From contig JAIQFK010000009.1 in assembly GCA_020073305.1 (NCBI GenBank), positions 1 to 64,000 of the forward strand: 64,000 nucleotides of DNA, read 5' to 3'. The notes under the pieces were generated by a model. The model was not told the DNA's origin and ran no database searches. It worked only from the letters and a program-made list of their open reading frames with translations. Shown here one piece after another: positions 1 through 8,614 of the stretch. Made by a program: the position numbers and the translations under genes. Position 1 is the first letter of the stretch. The number at the start of each line of letters is the position of its first letter. Source of the stretch: Terriglobia bacterium. Its GTDB lineage: Bacteria > Acidobacteriota > Terriglobia > Bryobacterales > Bryobacteraceae.

Positions 1-276
1 GTCCAGCCCGTCGATCTCGGTCATGAAATTCGGCACGGCGTTCAGTTTCGCCTCGACCTTGCGCCAGTCGTACTCTGTCGCCCAATATCGCGCGAGGGCC
101 TGAATCGTCGCGAGCTGTACTCCTTGCGACGCATCTGTAACCGTTTCTCGTTCAGGCCACTTGGTCGCCTTGATGCGCCTGCGCAATTCGGTAAGTTCCT
201 CTTCCGGAACACTTACATGAAACGGACCAACAGCGGACTTATCGCTGACCGCCCGTTGTGCTCCTGTCGGTGACAT
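1..276 (-). CDS. Epoxide hydrolase, N-terminal part (cut by window edge)
   Basis: The visible 92 codons start at ATG 276 and run off the window at base 1 without a stop. The translated start has the features of the epoxide hydrolase N-terminal (EHN) domain that precedes the alpha/beta-hydrolase fold: a short leader, then FHVSVPEEELTELRRRI and a TKWPE motif, then a YWATEYDWRKVEAKLN stretch around residues 60-80. Members open epoxides to diols with an aspartate nucleophile, but the catalytic domain lies outside the window and cannot be checked. An AAAGGAG ribosome-binding site sits just upstream of the ATG (283-290 on the complement), which fixes the start. The family call is confident; the substrate is unknown. 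Confidence 0.85.
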   Translation of the reverse strand, partial: MSPTGAQRAVSDKSAVGPFHVSVPEEELTELRRRIKATKWPERETVTDASQGVQLATIQALARYWATEYDWRKVEAKLNAVPNFMTEIDGLD

Positions 277-713
277 TTTCGCTCTCCTTTCCTAACTGAA
301 GCTGACTTAAGGACCTGGCCGGCAGCACAGCTGCAGAACACCAAGCCCGAGAATCACGCTTCGCTGCACACGCGCAATTGTCCTGCACTGCTGGCAGGTT
401 GATTGGTCAGGGTGCAAGAAAGAGTGTGCGGAACCTTACCAGCCGGCATTCTGGACGGAACCATATCAACGACACGGCGGCAACACGACCAGTTGCTTCT
501 AAGGCCGGTTTGCTTGTTAGAGGGAGTGAATCCGCGCTGGCTTATATGTGCTCTGTCCGGATCGATCCCGGATCACGCGCCAACCGGAACCCTGAGTGTT
601 CAGCGTCAACATGGCCGTATCACGCCTATTGCACTGAAGTGCCGTTCCGGCCAGTTTCGGTCGTGTCGTCCCCACCCGGAGACGGGCCCCCTACCAAGAA
701 GGCCACCCCTCCG
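277..713. other. 437-bp intergenic stretch, no gene seen
   Basis: This gap lies between two minus-strand genes. Open frames cross it on both strands, but they are low-complexity shadows without a convincing ribosome-binding site or family resemblance. It presumably contains the promoter of the epoxide hydrolase gene and the 3' end of the AAA ATPase transcript. I see no tRNA, clear terminator or repeat. Confidence 0.5.
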
Positions 714-1970
714 CTATTCCATCGTGAAATACAATTCCACGGCTCGCTTCAGGTCCAACAGGCTGGCGGTGGCTTCGCAGTTCTCGTAATTCGCAATGGA
801 GTTCAGAATATTGCAGACATCCACGGGATAGCAGGCGCGGAGCTCGCTTCTCCCGTCGGCCAGAACGAGGCGGCGCAACTCGGAAAAGCTTTCCGGAGTG
901 GTCTTGACCTTTCGGGCGCGCGCCACGCGCCGGAAGATCTCGTCGAACGCATCCGCGGAGACCGCGTCGACACGAATCTTGTTGTGGATGCGGCGGAGGA
1001 AGGCCTCATCCGCCAGCTCGCTGGGCTTCAGGTTGGTGGCGAAGACCACCAGCACCTGGAACGGAATCTCGAACTTCAGCCCGTATTTCAGCGACAGGTA
1101 ATCCACCCGGCGGTCGAGCGGCACGATCCAGCGGTTCAGCAGTTCCCGCGGCGACACCAGCTGCCGGCCGAAATCATCGATCACGAAAACACCATTGTTG
1201 GCTTTCATCTGAAGGGGCGCCGAGTAAACGCCGGAGGTGTCGTCGTATCGCAGGTCCAGCAGTCCCATGGTCAGCTCGCCGCCGGCAATGATGCACGGCC
1301 GCCGGCAGGGCACCCAGCGCGGATCGCGGTCGTCACTGTCCTCAGCCACCCGCTGGTGCATGGCCGGGTCATACAGGGAGATGATCTGCCCGTCCACTTC
1401 GACCGCATACGGAATGAACACGGAGTCCTGAAAGACGCGCAGCAGCCTCTCCGCCAGGCTGCTCTTGCCATTGCCCGGCGGCCCGTAGAGAAAGATGGAT
1501 GACTGCTCGATCAACGCCGGCCCCAGTTGATCCAGCAGGCTATCCGGGACCACCAGGTCGGAAAACGCCGCCTGCAGCGTGCTGCGGCTGACCTCCACCT
1601 CGGTAGCCTGCAACTTCACAGCCTCGGAGTAAGCTTTCAGCGAGACTGGGGCCGCACCGGAATACTGGCTCACCTGCATCCGCTCGGCCACCAGGGAGCG
1701 GCCCGCGCCCGACAGGGAGATGCGATAATCGTTACCCACCATTCCCTTGACTTCGACGAGCTGCTGCTGGCGCAAATTGGTGAAAACCGCATGCACGATC
1801 GGGACCGGAAGCTTCAGAAAATGGCTCAGCGACTGGATCGTACCAGTACTCTCGACCGACAGGCGCCGCAGTACTAGGTCCATTACCAGACCTGAAGATA
1901 GCCCCAGACTCTCCATATCGCGTGGAACTGGTGGGGTAAACAGCCACTGCTCTTCGCCCAATAGCGGCAT
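714..1970 (-). CDS. AAA ATPase with N-terminal winged-helix-like region
   Basis: A 418-residue cytoplasmic AAA-type ATPase. Walker A is GPPGNGKSS at residues 163-171, Walker B is VFVIDDFG at about 261-268, a sensor-1 ATN follows at 311-313, and FLRRIHNKI at about 324-332 is a likely arginine-finger region. Residues 25-100 look like a winged-helix/DprA-type DNA- or protein-binding module (alternating helices, then a strand-rich QLVEVKG...YRISLSGAG segment). No signal peptide or membrane segment is present. It is divergent from a secretin gene with about 76 bp between the starts, so a role in remodelling or assembling an envelope machine is possible but is only contextual inference. The ATPase fold is certain; the function is not known. 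Confidence 0.8.
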   Translation of the reverse strand: MPLLGEEQWLFTPPVPRDMESLGLSSGLVMDLVLRRLSVESTGTIQSLSHFLKLPVPIVHAVFTNLRQQQLVEVKGMVGNDYRISLSGAGRSLVAERMQVSQYSGAAPVSLKAYSEAVKLQATEVEVSRSTLQAAFSDLVVPDSLLDQLGPALIEQSSIFLYGPPGNGKSSLAERLLRVFQDSVFIPYAVEVDGQIISLYDPAMHQRVAEDSDDRDPRWVPCRRPCIIAGGELTMGLLDLRYDDTSGVYSAPLQMKANNGVFVIDDFGRQLVSPRELLNRWIVPLDRRVDYLSLKYGLKFEIPFQVLVVFATNLKPSELADEAFLRRIHNKIRVDAVSADAFDEIFRRVARARKVKTTPESFSELRRLVLADGRSELRACYPVDVCNILNSIANYENCEATASLLDLKRAVELYFTME

Positions 1971-2046
1971 AACTTCTCTCGAATCTATCGGCGTTGCGTG
2001 CGGTAAAGTTTATGCACGCGGGCAGGTTCTTACGCGTCATTCCTTT

Positions 2047-3648
2047 GTGCGGTCGCTTGCGCTGGTTGTGTCGCTGTTGGCAACAACGCTCTTCGTGCGC
2101 ACGCTCGCGGCCGCCGACGCCGCCAAGATCTTCGAGGAGGGCCGAAAGGCGGAGCACGCCGGCCAGATGGTCCAGGCGTACCTTCTTTATTCCCAGGCGG
2201 CTTCGCTCGATCCGCTGAATCCCTTCTATCGCCTGAAGAGCGAAGCCGTGAAGTCGCGAGCGGCGCTCGAATCTCCGCCGAAGCCCCCCGATGCCGATGC
2301 AAAGCCGGAAACTACGGCCGCCGACCCGGCTTCCACCTTCGACCCGTTGAATGCGAGCGATCGATCGGCCGAGCGCACACCCAAGCCGCCTCCGGAACTG
2401 AAGGGCGCACCGGAGCTGAAGGACTTCGATTTGCATGCGGATGCGAAATCGCTATGGCAACAGGTAGCGCGAGCATTCGGCCTGGAGGCTGTTTTCGACA
2501 CCGACTATGAATCCGGACCTCCGCTGACTTTCCGGCTGGATCAAACCGGCTATCGCCAAGCCCTGCGCGCGGCCGAAGCAGCCACTGGTTCTTTTGTCGT
2601 GCCCATCTCCCGCCGGCTGTTCCTGGTGGTGAAGGACACCGACCAGAAACGGAAGGAACGTGAGCCCACGGTGGCCGTGACCGTTGCGGTACCGCAAGCC
2701 ACTACCACCCAGGAGCTGACGGAGATCGGGCAGGCCGTGCGCCAGCTCTTTACCCTGGAGCACATGGGTTGGGACCAGGGACTCAACCTGGTGATCATGC
2801 GCGACCGCATCTCGCGAGTGGTCCCTGCCGTCCGGGTGTTTAACGAGCTGCTGCACCACCGGCCGCAGATCGACATCGAAATGGAACTGCTCGAAGTGGA
2901 CCGCACTTCCTCGCTCGCGTACGGCGTGGACCTGCCCATGACTTTTCCGATTACGTATCTGGGCACGTTCTGGCACAGCCCGGTTCCCTCGATCGTCGCC
3001 AAGATGGCCACGTTCGGCGGCGGGCAGAGTCTGTTTGGCATCGCTATCGCGGATGCTGCGCTTCTCGCCAACATGTCCCGCTCTTTCACGCGCACGCTGG
3101 TCCGGTCGGAGATTCGTGCCGTCGATGGCACGCCCGCCACCATGCACGTGGGCGAAAAGTTTCCCGTGCTTACCGCTGGCTATTATGGCCCGGCGTCCAG
3201 CTCGCAGGGCGGGACGGTTTATTTGCCGCCGCCATCGTTCACCTTCGAGGATCTCGGCATCAACCTGAAAGTGACGCCGCGCATCCATGGCATGGACGAA
3301 GTGACGCTCGATCTCGAAACCGAGTTTAAGGTGCTGACCGGGCAGACCAACAATGGCATTCCCATCATCACCAGCCGGCATCTGTCGTCCAAGATCCGGC
3401 TGCGGGAAGGCGAGTGGGGCGTTGTCGCCGGCCTGCTGACCTCCAGCGAGGCGCGCACCATTAGCGGCATTGCGGGCCTCTCGAGCATTCCCGTGCTGGG
3501 CCGCCTGTTTCAACAGAACAATAAGGACGAGAACACCAGCCAAGTGCTCTTGATCATTAAGCCCACGCTGCTCAACCTCCCGCCCGATGAGTTCGTTACA
3601 CCCACGATCTGGACCGGTTCGGAGCTGCGGCCCGTCATGCCGCTGTGA
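2047..3648 (+). CDS. Secretin-family outer membrane protein (type II/III secretion or type IV pilus secretin domain)
   Basis: A 533-residue exported protein. I place the start at GTG 2047 because it immediately precedes a signal peptide (RSLALVVSLLATTLFVRTLAAA); the frame is open further upstream only as an antisense shadow of the divergent ATPase gene. A helical, TPR-like segment follows the signal. Next come a proline-rich linker, a secretin N-type domain (about residues 150-310) and the C-terminal secretin domain. That domain shows the typical GEWGVVAGLL...SSIPVLGRLF signature and a final LLIIKPTLL strand. Secretins form multimeric gated channels in the outer membrane. No GspE, GspF, PilB or pseudopilin genes lie nearby, so it is an orphan in this window. 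The partner system cannot be named from the sequence alone. Confidence 0.88.
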   Translation: MRSLALVVSLLATTLFVRTLAAADAAKIFEEGRKAEHAGQMVQAYLLYSQAASLDPLNPFYRLKSEAVKSRAALESPPKPPDADAKPETTAADPASTFDPLNASDRSAERTPKPPPELKGAPELKDFDLHADAKSLWQQVARAFGLEAVFDTDYESGPPLTFRLDQTGYRQALRAAEAATGSFVVPISRRLFLVVKDTDQKRKEREPTVAVTVAVPQATTTQELTEIGQAVRQLFTLEHMGWDQGLNLVIMRDRISRVVPAVRVFNELLHHRPQIDIEMELLEVDRTSSLAYGVDLPMTFPITYLGTFWHSPVPSIVAKMATFGGGQSLFGIAIADAALLANMSRSFTRTLVRSEIRAVDGTPATMHVGEKFPVLTAGYYGPASSSQGGTVYLPPPSFTFEDLGINLKVTPRIHGMDEVTLDLETEFKVLTGQTNNGIPIITSRHLSSKIRLREGEWGVVAGLLTSSEARTISGIAGLSSIPVLGRLFQQNNKDENTSQVLLIIKPTLLNLPPDEFVTPTIWTGSELRPVMPL

Positions 3649-3735
3649 AGCCAGCGGACCAAGCTTCAATGGTTAGTCGTTTCAATCTTTGATTGATCTT
3701 AGTCTGGTAAATTGAGTGTGCCGGTTCGACGAAGC

Positions 3736-4383
3736 ATGAAACTCCTTCCCCCTGCACAATTACTGAAGACGGGCCCCATCGATCATGCGGACTGGAACTA
3801 CCGGCCGTTTCTGGGGGCTATCCAGCGCAGCCGATTCCGCTTGGCGCTCCGGCTCTTAGATAACAGGCGCGTTCACAGGTTGCTCGAGATCGGCTACGGC
3901 AGCGGCGTTTTTCTTCCGGAGCTGGCTTTGCATTGCGACGAGCTATATGGCATCGACGTTCACCAGATGGCTGAACCGGTGTCGAAAGTTTTGGCGGGTT
4001 CCAACGTTCACGCAAAGCTTTACACCGCGGGCGCCACCAAACTGCCGTTCCCCGACGGCTTCATGGATGGCATTGTTGCCGTCAGTAGCCTGGAGTTTGT
4101 CGAAGAACTCCAGCAGGCCTGCACAGAGATAGCGCGCGTGCTCGCGCGCGGTGGATGGCTGATTGTGATCACGCCGGGCCATTCGCCCGTCTTGGATCTC
4201 GGACTGCGGATTCTCACCGGAGAGCGCGCCAAGCCTTTTTATGGACTGAAGCGTGAACAATTGATCCCGGGCCTGCTGCAACACTTCAAAGTCGCGCGCG
4301 AACTGCGAATTCCATGGGCCCTAAGTTCTCTGGTGTGCCTGTATCGAGGACTGCGTCTGGTGCAGCCGGGCCAGGTGGCGTGA
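3736..4383 (+). CDS. Class I SAM-dependent methyltransferase
   Basis: A soluble methyltransferase of about 215 residues. The SAM-binding glycine motif is LLEIGYGSGVFLPELAL, an acidic post-motif II follows in YGIDVHQM, and LPFPDGFMDGIVAVSSLEFVEE plus ARVLARGGWLIVITPG are the usual methyltransferase 11/25-type motifs IV-VI. I choose ATG 3736 as start; in-frame TTG 3712 and GTG 3718 would add 6-8 residues and neither has a clearly better ribosome-binding site. It lies between the secretin and a polytopic glycosyltransferase-like gene on the same strand, with 46 bp to the latter. A role in modifying a lipid or sugar is plausible, but the substrate is unknown. Confidence 0.78.
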   Translation: MKLLPPAQLLKTGPIDHADWNYRPFLGAIQRSRFRLALRLLDNRRVHRLLEIGYGSGVFLPELALHCDELYGIDVHQMAEPVSKVLAGSNVHAKLYTAGATKLPFPDGFMDGIVAVSSLEFVEELQQACTEIARVLARGGWLIVITPGHSPVLDLGLRILTGERAKPFYGLKREQLIPGLLQHFKVARELRIPWALSSLVCLYRGLRLVQPGQVA

Positions 4384-4429
4384 CCCAGCCGCGCGGATCC
4401 AAGGCAGCCCGGCTGTTCGGTGCCCGTCC

Positions 4430-5902
4430 ATGACGCCAGTGCATCAGACACTCACGGCTAAGTATCTGGCTACTTGCTGGGTGTTCGCGTTCTTGTTCGG
4501 CCTACTATTGATGCCAGGTCACCTCTCGTTCGAGACGCCCGAGACCGAAACCGTGCAAAATTTCGTGCGCACGGGCCATTTCGGATCAGAAGCGCCGTTG
4601 ACTCTTTACCGTCGCGGGATCGACGGAAAATTCTACTCCGGCCATGAATTGGGCGCGAACATCATTCACTTGCCCATTGCCTATCTCAGCGTGGCGCTTT
4701 CGCGGCCGGCGGTTCCGTTCAAAAGGGTTTTCGGGTTGCTGAGCGGTACCGCCGGGGTTTCCGTTTTTGCGATCACATTCACTCTCTGCCTCTCGTTGGT
4801 TGCGCGGCTGGGAGTTCCCGTTGCGTTCGCCGGCTGGCGTTTGTTCGTACTCATGGTGTGCGGCCAGTACCTGATCTACGCGCTGCAGCTTCCCGATGTC
4901 TCTCTTTCTTGCCCGTTCTTTGCTGCCGCCGCGCTCATGTGGGTAAGGATCGAGTCCGGTGACGCGGGACGATATGCCTGGCTCGTGCTGGGCGTCTGCT
5001 TGGGCGTTCTCTGCTTCATCAAGGTGACGAACGGCATCTTTGTTATTGTCGCTGCGGTGTGGATCGCCGTTCGCCTGATCCGAAAGCCAAGGCCGGCTCG
5101 CATCGACGTCGTATTTTTTGGAATTGGATGGCTGCCAGGCGCTGGGGCCATCGCCTGGTGGAATTGGGTCCGCAGCGGATCGATATTTGGGACGCTGTAT
5201 GAGCCATGGGAAACCGCATCTTCGGCGAGTCTCCAGACGTTCGTGAACCACTTTTGCGCGACGTTTGTCAGCCCCGGCCTGGGTCTGCTTGCCTATTCAC
5301 CGTACCTGATTGCGCTGGCGCCATTTTTGCTCCGGCGGCAATCTGGCTTGCGCAACTCGCTTGCGCTACTGGTCATCGGCAGCCTGCTGTTGACCAGCAT
5401 TCGTCTATCGCTCAATCCTTTTTGGAATGGCCAGCACGGATGGGGCATCCGCTATTACGTGCCATGGTTGCCGCTCCTGGCCGTGCTGGGTGTGGCGATT
5501 TGGTGGGACCGAAAGTCGGCCTCGAGATGGAAGATGCTCTTGGGGGCGCTCCTCATTGCCGGGCTGGCCATCAATGCCTCGGTTGTGGTGGGGAACTGGC
5601 TCTATGATCTCTCGCATTGCGGGTTCGAGCCGTGGTCTTTCTCCACCCTCAACACTTGCGCCGTTGAGGCGGCGCCAAGGAATGTGCTCAGAACGCTGGG
5701 TGTCGCGATCCCGGAAGTTTCCGTGGAGGAAGGATCTGACACCAACCGGTTCGTCTCGAACCGCCTCAACGTCTGGTGGTTTGCGGCGCGAACGTTGGGC
5801 GTCCCGCCTGCTCTCAGTTGGTCAATCGGCTTCGCGCTATGTCTGCTGGTTATTGTGGCCGCACGACAGGTGCAACGGCAAGCAAAGAGGGATGAAGCCT
5901 AG
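4430..5902 (+). CDS. Polytopic membrane protein, glycosyltransferase-39/ArnT-like
   Basis: A 490-residue integral membrane protein with about ten hydrophobic segments. A first extracytoplasmic loop follows TM1 (ETPETETVQNF...GIDGKFYSGHELGANI), as in GT-C enzymes that use polyprenyl-phosphate sugars. It shares loop positions and the motif pattern WNWVRSGSIFG / LAYSPYLIALAPF / GWGIRYYVPWLPLLAVL with the proteins at 36993-38417 and 41492-43084. The three therefore appear to be divergent paralogs. The usual acidic DE pair of ArnT is not obvious in loop 1. It may transfer a sugar to a lipid-linked glycan or be a non-enzymatic membrane component; this is inference. Confidence 0.65.
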   Translation: MTPVHQTLTAKYLATCWVFAFLFGLLLMPGHLSFETPETETVQNFVRTGHFGSEAPLTLYRRGIDGKFYSGHELGANIIHLPIAYLSVALSRPAVPFKRVFGLLSGTAGVSVFAITFTLCLSLVARLGVPVAFAGWRLFVLMVCGQYLIYALQLPDVSLSCPFFAAAALMWVRIESGDAGRYAWLVLGVCLGVLCFIKVTNGIFVIVAAVWIAVRLIRKPRPARIDVVFFGIGWLPGAGAIAWWNWVRSGSIFGTLYEPWETASSASLQTFVNHFCATFVSPGLGLLAYSPYLIALAPFLLRRQSGLRNSLALLVIGSLLLTSIRLSLNPFWNGQHGWGIRYYVPWLPLLAVLGVAIWWDRKSASRWKMLLGALLIAGLAINASVVVGNWLYDLSHCGFEPWSFSTLNTCAVEAAPRNVLRTLGVAIPEVSVEEGSDTNRFVSNRLNVWWFAARTLGVPPALSWSIGFALCLLVIVAARQVQRQAKRDEA

Positions 5903-5926
5903 CGGCGAAGCCGCGGCCCTTCGCCG

Positions 5927-7681
5927 TTACCGAACAGGATCCGGCTCCGCTAGCCGGAAGCAGACCATACCGTCGCACTCATCGACGATGGGGAAACGGT
6001 TCCGAAGCTGCCTCTCAAAATCTGGCGAGGTCAATGCCTTTTCGGCCACGAAGTACTTGGCTCCTCGCCGGACAAAGGAGAGAACCTCATCGAGGGACTG
6101 CCGGTCTTTGGCGATGTTGAATCCCTTGCGATCCACCCAGTAAAAAACGAGCGGAGAATTAATCGCAATCGAACCGCCCTCGTCGGCGGACTCAATGCCT
6201 GGAGCCAGGATCAGCGTGTCGCGGGGCAGAATCCCCGCCAGGCGCTGTTCACACGCTGCCTCCTGTGGCATGACGTGGTTGCCCACATCGCGCAGAACCC
6301 CTCTGGAGTGGATGAACAACGTGGCAGTGATCGCCGCTACGGCCAGCCCTGCGACCCCCGCTTGAAGGCGCGGGTTCATCGAAGCTGGCGCCATGTTTGG
6401 GGGCGCCGCCGTGCCGCGCAAGGCGGGCCACATGAGCCAGAGGAGCATGGCGGTGCCTGCGCCGGCGATCAGGCTCATGGCCGCTGTGGAATGGAACCGC
6501 GGTACAACGGCCACGCCCGGAACCCACAAGAGCAAACCCAAAGTCACGCCGCTGATCGCCAGCGCCAGCCGGCGGCTCCGTTGAATCAGGCATGCGACCG
6601 TCTCAATCCCTGCTCCGAAGAAAATGGCCGCAACCAGTACCGAAGGCCCGTGATAATAACTGGCCCAGACGGCGCCTGCCGTTCGCGGAATGATCAGATA
6701 CATCAGCGCGACGCTCGCCCCCCACCAAAGCCCCACTCTGACGGCGATCGAGGATCGATTCCACAACACGGCCAGCACCGCAAGCAGGGGGCCGCCGAGA
6801 GTCCATATCTGGCGCAGTTCTATGTCCGCCAAGCCTCGCATCATCTGCAAATTGGCTGACACGTTGCGTGTGAAGTAGTGATTTTCGTTCGATACACCCA
6901 AGGACAGCCCGTACAGTTTCCAAAACCCATAGGCGTGCCAATACCACAAGACGGGCGGCACCAGGGCACAGATTCCAAATAACCAGATCCTGATATCCCG
7001 CAGCGCGGTGAGGCCACGGACCCGCGGCGCCGCGTCGTGGTCCGGCCCAGACGGGACGAATCCCAGCAAGACACCGGCGAACAGTCCGCCGACATGTGCT
7101 GCCGGGACCTTGGCCAGGATTGCCAGGGCCGTCATGCTGGCAGCGGCCACACTGTATGCCGGTCGGCCGGTATGACGCCATCTCAAGAATGTGTAGATGG
7201 CGATCACGTAGGCACAAAGCATCACTGCTTCCGGCTGCAAGGCGTGTCCTATCTCTATCAGCAGCGGACTGACGGCGGCGAATAGAGACGCGGCAACCGC
7301 GCCGGCGGGGGACAAAAGGTAGCGGGCGAGTTTTACAAACACCCACAGTGTAATCAAGGACAACGTGAACGAAATCGTTCGGCCCAAAAAGTCGTGGTAC
7401 CCGAACACCTTATATAGGATGGCTATGGACCACTGATAGAGGGGAAACTCCATTTCGGCAAAGCCCGGTGTGTCACCGCGCCAGTCCACACGCGGGTAGA
7501 ACAGATTCATCCCCTCTCGGTAGTAATTTCGGGCAATCGCGGCGCTATCGAACTCGTGCCATTGTGGCGGGTGCGGAGGCATCCACACGTCCATGATGCG
7601 AAGCAGAGCGCCTAGACAGAACACAACCACGAAAACGCGGCCTGTGAAGCGCGGCGGGTTCACAGGAGTTGACGATAACAT
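5927..7681 (-). CDS. GT39-family membrane glycosyltransferase (PMT_2 type)
   Basis: A 584-residue polytopic protein. After TM1 the first periplasmic loop carries HEFDSAAIARNYYREG and PRVDWRGDTPGFAEMEFPLYQW, the layout of dolichyl/undecaprenyl-phosphate mannose transferases of the ArnT/PMT superfamily, where an acidic residue in this loop is catalytic. About ten membrane spans follow, and a soluble periplasmic C-terminal domain starts near residue 460 (CEQRLAGILPRDTLILAPG). It is the last gene of the minus-strand sugar operon, 40 bp after the methyltransferase. It probably transfers a polyprenyl-linked sugar to a polysaccharide or lipid on the outer face of the inner membrane. Confidence 0.78.
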   Translation of the reverse strand: MLSSTPVNPPRFTGRVFVVVFCLGALLRIMDVWMPPHPPQWHEFDSAAIARNYYREGMNLFYPRVDWRGDTPGFAEMEFPLYQWSIAILYKVFGYHDFLGRTISFTLSLITLWVFVKLARYLLSPAGAVAASLFAAVSPLLIEIGHALQPEAVMLCAYVIAIYTFLRWRHTGRPAYSVAAASMTALAILAKVPAAHVGGLFAGVLLGFVPSGPDHDAAPRVRGLTALRDIRIWLFGICALVPPVLWYWHAYGFWKLYGLSLGVSNENHYFTRNVSANLQMMRGLADIELRQIWTLGGPLLAVLAVLWNRSSIAVRVGLWWGASVALMYLIIPRTAGAVWASYYHGPSVLVAAIFFGAGIETVACLIQRSRRLALAISGVTLGLLLWVPGVAVVPRFHSTAAMSLIAGAGTAMLLWLMWPALRGTAAPPNMAPASMNPRLQAGVAGLAVAAITATLFIHSRGVLRDVGNHVMPQEAACEQRLAGILPRDTLILAPGIESADEGGSIAINSPLVFYWVDRKGFNIAKDRQSLDEVLSFVRRGAKYFVAEKALTSPDFERQLRNRFPIVDECDGMVCFRLAEPDPVR

Positions 7682-7721
7682 ACCGATGCGAGAGACCAGT
7701 TCACGAGTCCTCCTTCTTCGC

Positions 7722-8597
7722 TTAGTCCGTCCGCGCGGCTGTTACCAGCATTTCTCCGATAGCCAGTTCGATGGGCATGCGGAGCAGCCGCTCGGGAACC
7801 ACCGTCGCGGCGGCATTCAGCACCGAGTAGATCAGCGGGTTGTAGTCTTGAAACTGGATCAGAGAATACCGATAGGTCAACGTCTTGTAGGCCCGCCCGC
7901 AGTGCTGGACCCGGAATCCGGCGCGCTCCAGCAGCCGCCGGATGGTGGACGCGTTGAAGTAGTGAAGGTGCTCCTCGGGGATGTAGAAGTACCAGCGCCG
8001 TCCCATCGCCTTTGAGATGAGGCCTCCCAAATTCGGGACACCGAGACAAACCACGCCCCCAGGCGCCAGCAGCCGCCGAACGGACTGGAGAAACCCATAC
8101 GGGTCGAGAACGTGCTCTAGAATGTCAAAGCCGGTCACGGTGTCGTACAGGTGTCCGGGCTGGAAATCCTCGATGGTCGAGCAGAAGACCGGCAGCGAAC
8201 GCTGTCGTGCGGCTTCCACCGCCGTAGCGGAAAGTTCGATCCCCTCGGCCTGAATCCCCGCGCGGCACGCGACATCGACAAACCAGCCGCTCGAACATCC
8301 CACGTCCAGCCACCGCCCCGGCCGGGCCAGGGGGAGAAGCCTTTTCAGACGCTGACTGGCGGTGAGGCGCTTGATTTCCTCGGCGTCCAGGAAGGCCTTG
8401 TACATGCCATCGCGGTAAGAGCCGTCGTAGTAGTCCCGGAGTTCGGCGAGCGTGGGAAGGGGAAACTGTTTCTCGAGCCCGCAGGCGGTGCAGCGCCAGA
8501 AGTCCCGGCCTTTTTTGGTGAACCGTTTCCGAAACCGGCGATTCTCGCAGGCAGGGCAGGGTGAAATTTCCGCTTCCATCGTTCCATTCTCAATCAT
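7722..8597 (-). CDS. SAM-dependent methyltransferase with N-terminal zinc ribbon
   Basis: About 291 residues from ATG 8597; an in-frame TTG at 8612 would add five residues and a later ATG at 8579 would remove six. The N-terminus holds four cysteines as CPAC and CTAC about 20 residues apart, a zinc-ribbon lead-in typical of C-methyltransferases and related enzymes of sugar or lipid modification. A methyltransferase-23-type domain follows with WLDVGCSSGWF as motif I and TGFDILEHV as motif II/IV. It lies between the FAD oxidoreductase (stop 8615) and the GT39 gene, in the same transcription unit. It likely methylates a saccharide or lipid intermediate. Confidence 0.82.
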   Translation of the reverse strand: MIENGTMEAEISPCPACENRRFRKRFTKKGRDFWRCTACGLEKQFPLPTLAELRDYYDGSYRDGMYKAFLDAEEIKRLTASQRLKRLLPLARPGRWLDVGCSSGWFVDVACRAGIQAEGIELSATAVEAARQRSLPVFCSTIEDFQPGHLYDTVTGFDILEHVLDPYGFLQSVRRLLAPGGVVCLGVPNLGGLISKAMGRRWYFYIPEEHLHYFNASTIRRLLERAGFRVQHCGRAYKTLTYRYSLIQFQDYNPLIYSVLNAAATVVPERLLRMPIELAIGEMLVTAARTD

Positions 8598-8614
8598 CGG
8601 GGAAGATCGCAAAA

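Noticed and set aside
378-1502. 374-residue plus-strand frame antisense to the AAA ATPase
   Set aside because: Its residues mirror the opposite strand's codon bias and show no domain, while the ATPase frame has full Walker motifs.
2452-3669. 405-residue minus-strand frame antisense to the secretin
   Set aside because: Low-complexity composition (His, Arg, Gln, Gly) typical of shadow frames; the secretin frame is conserved.
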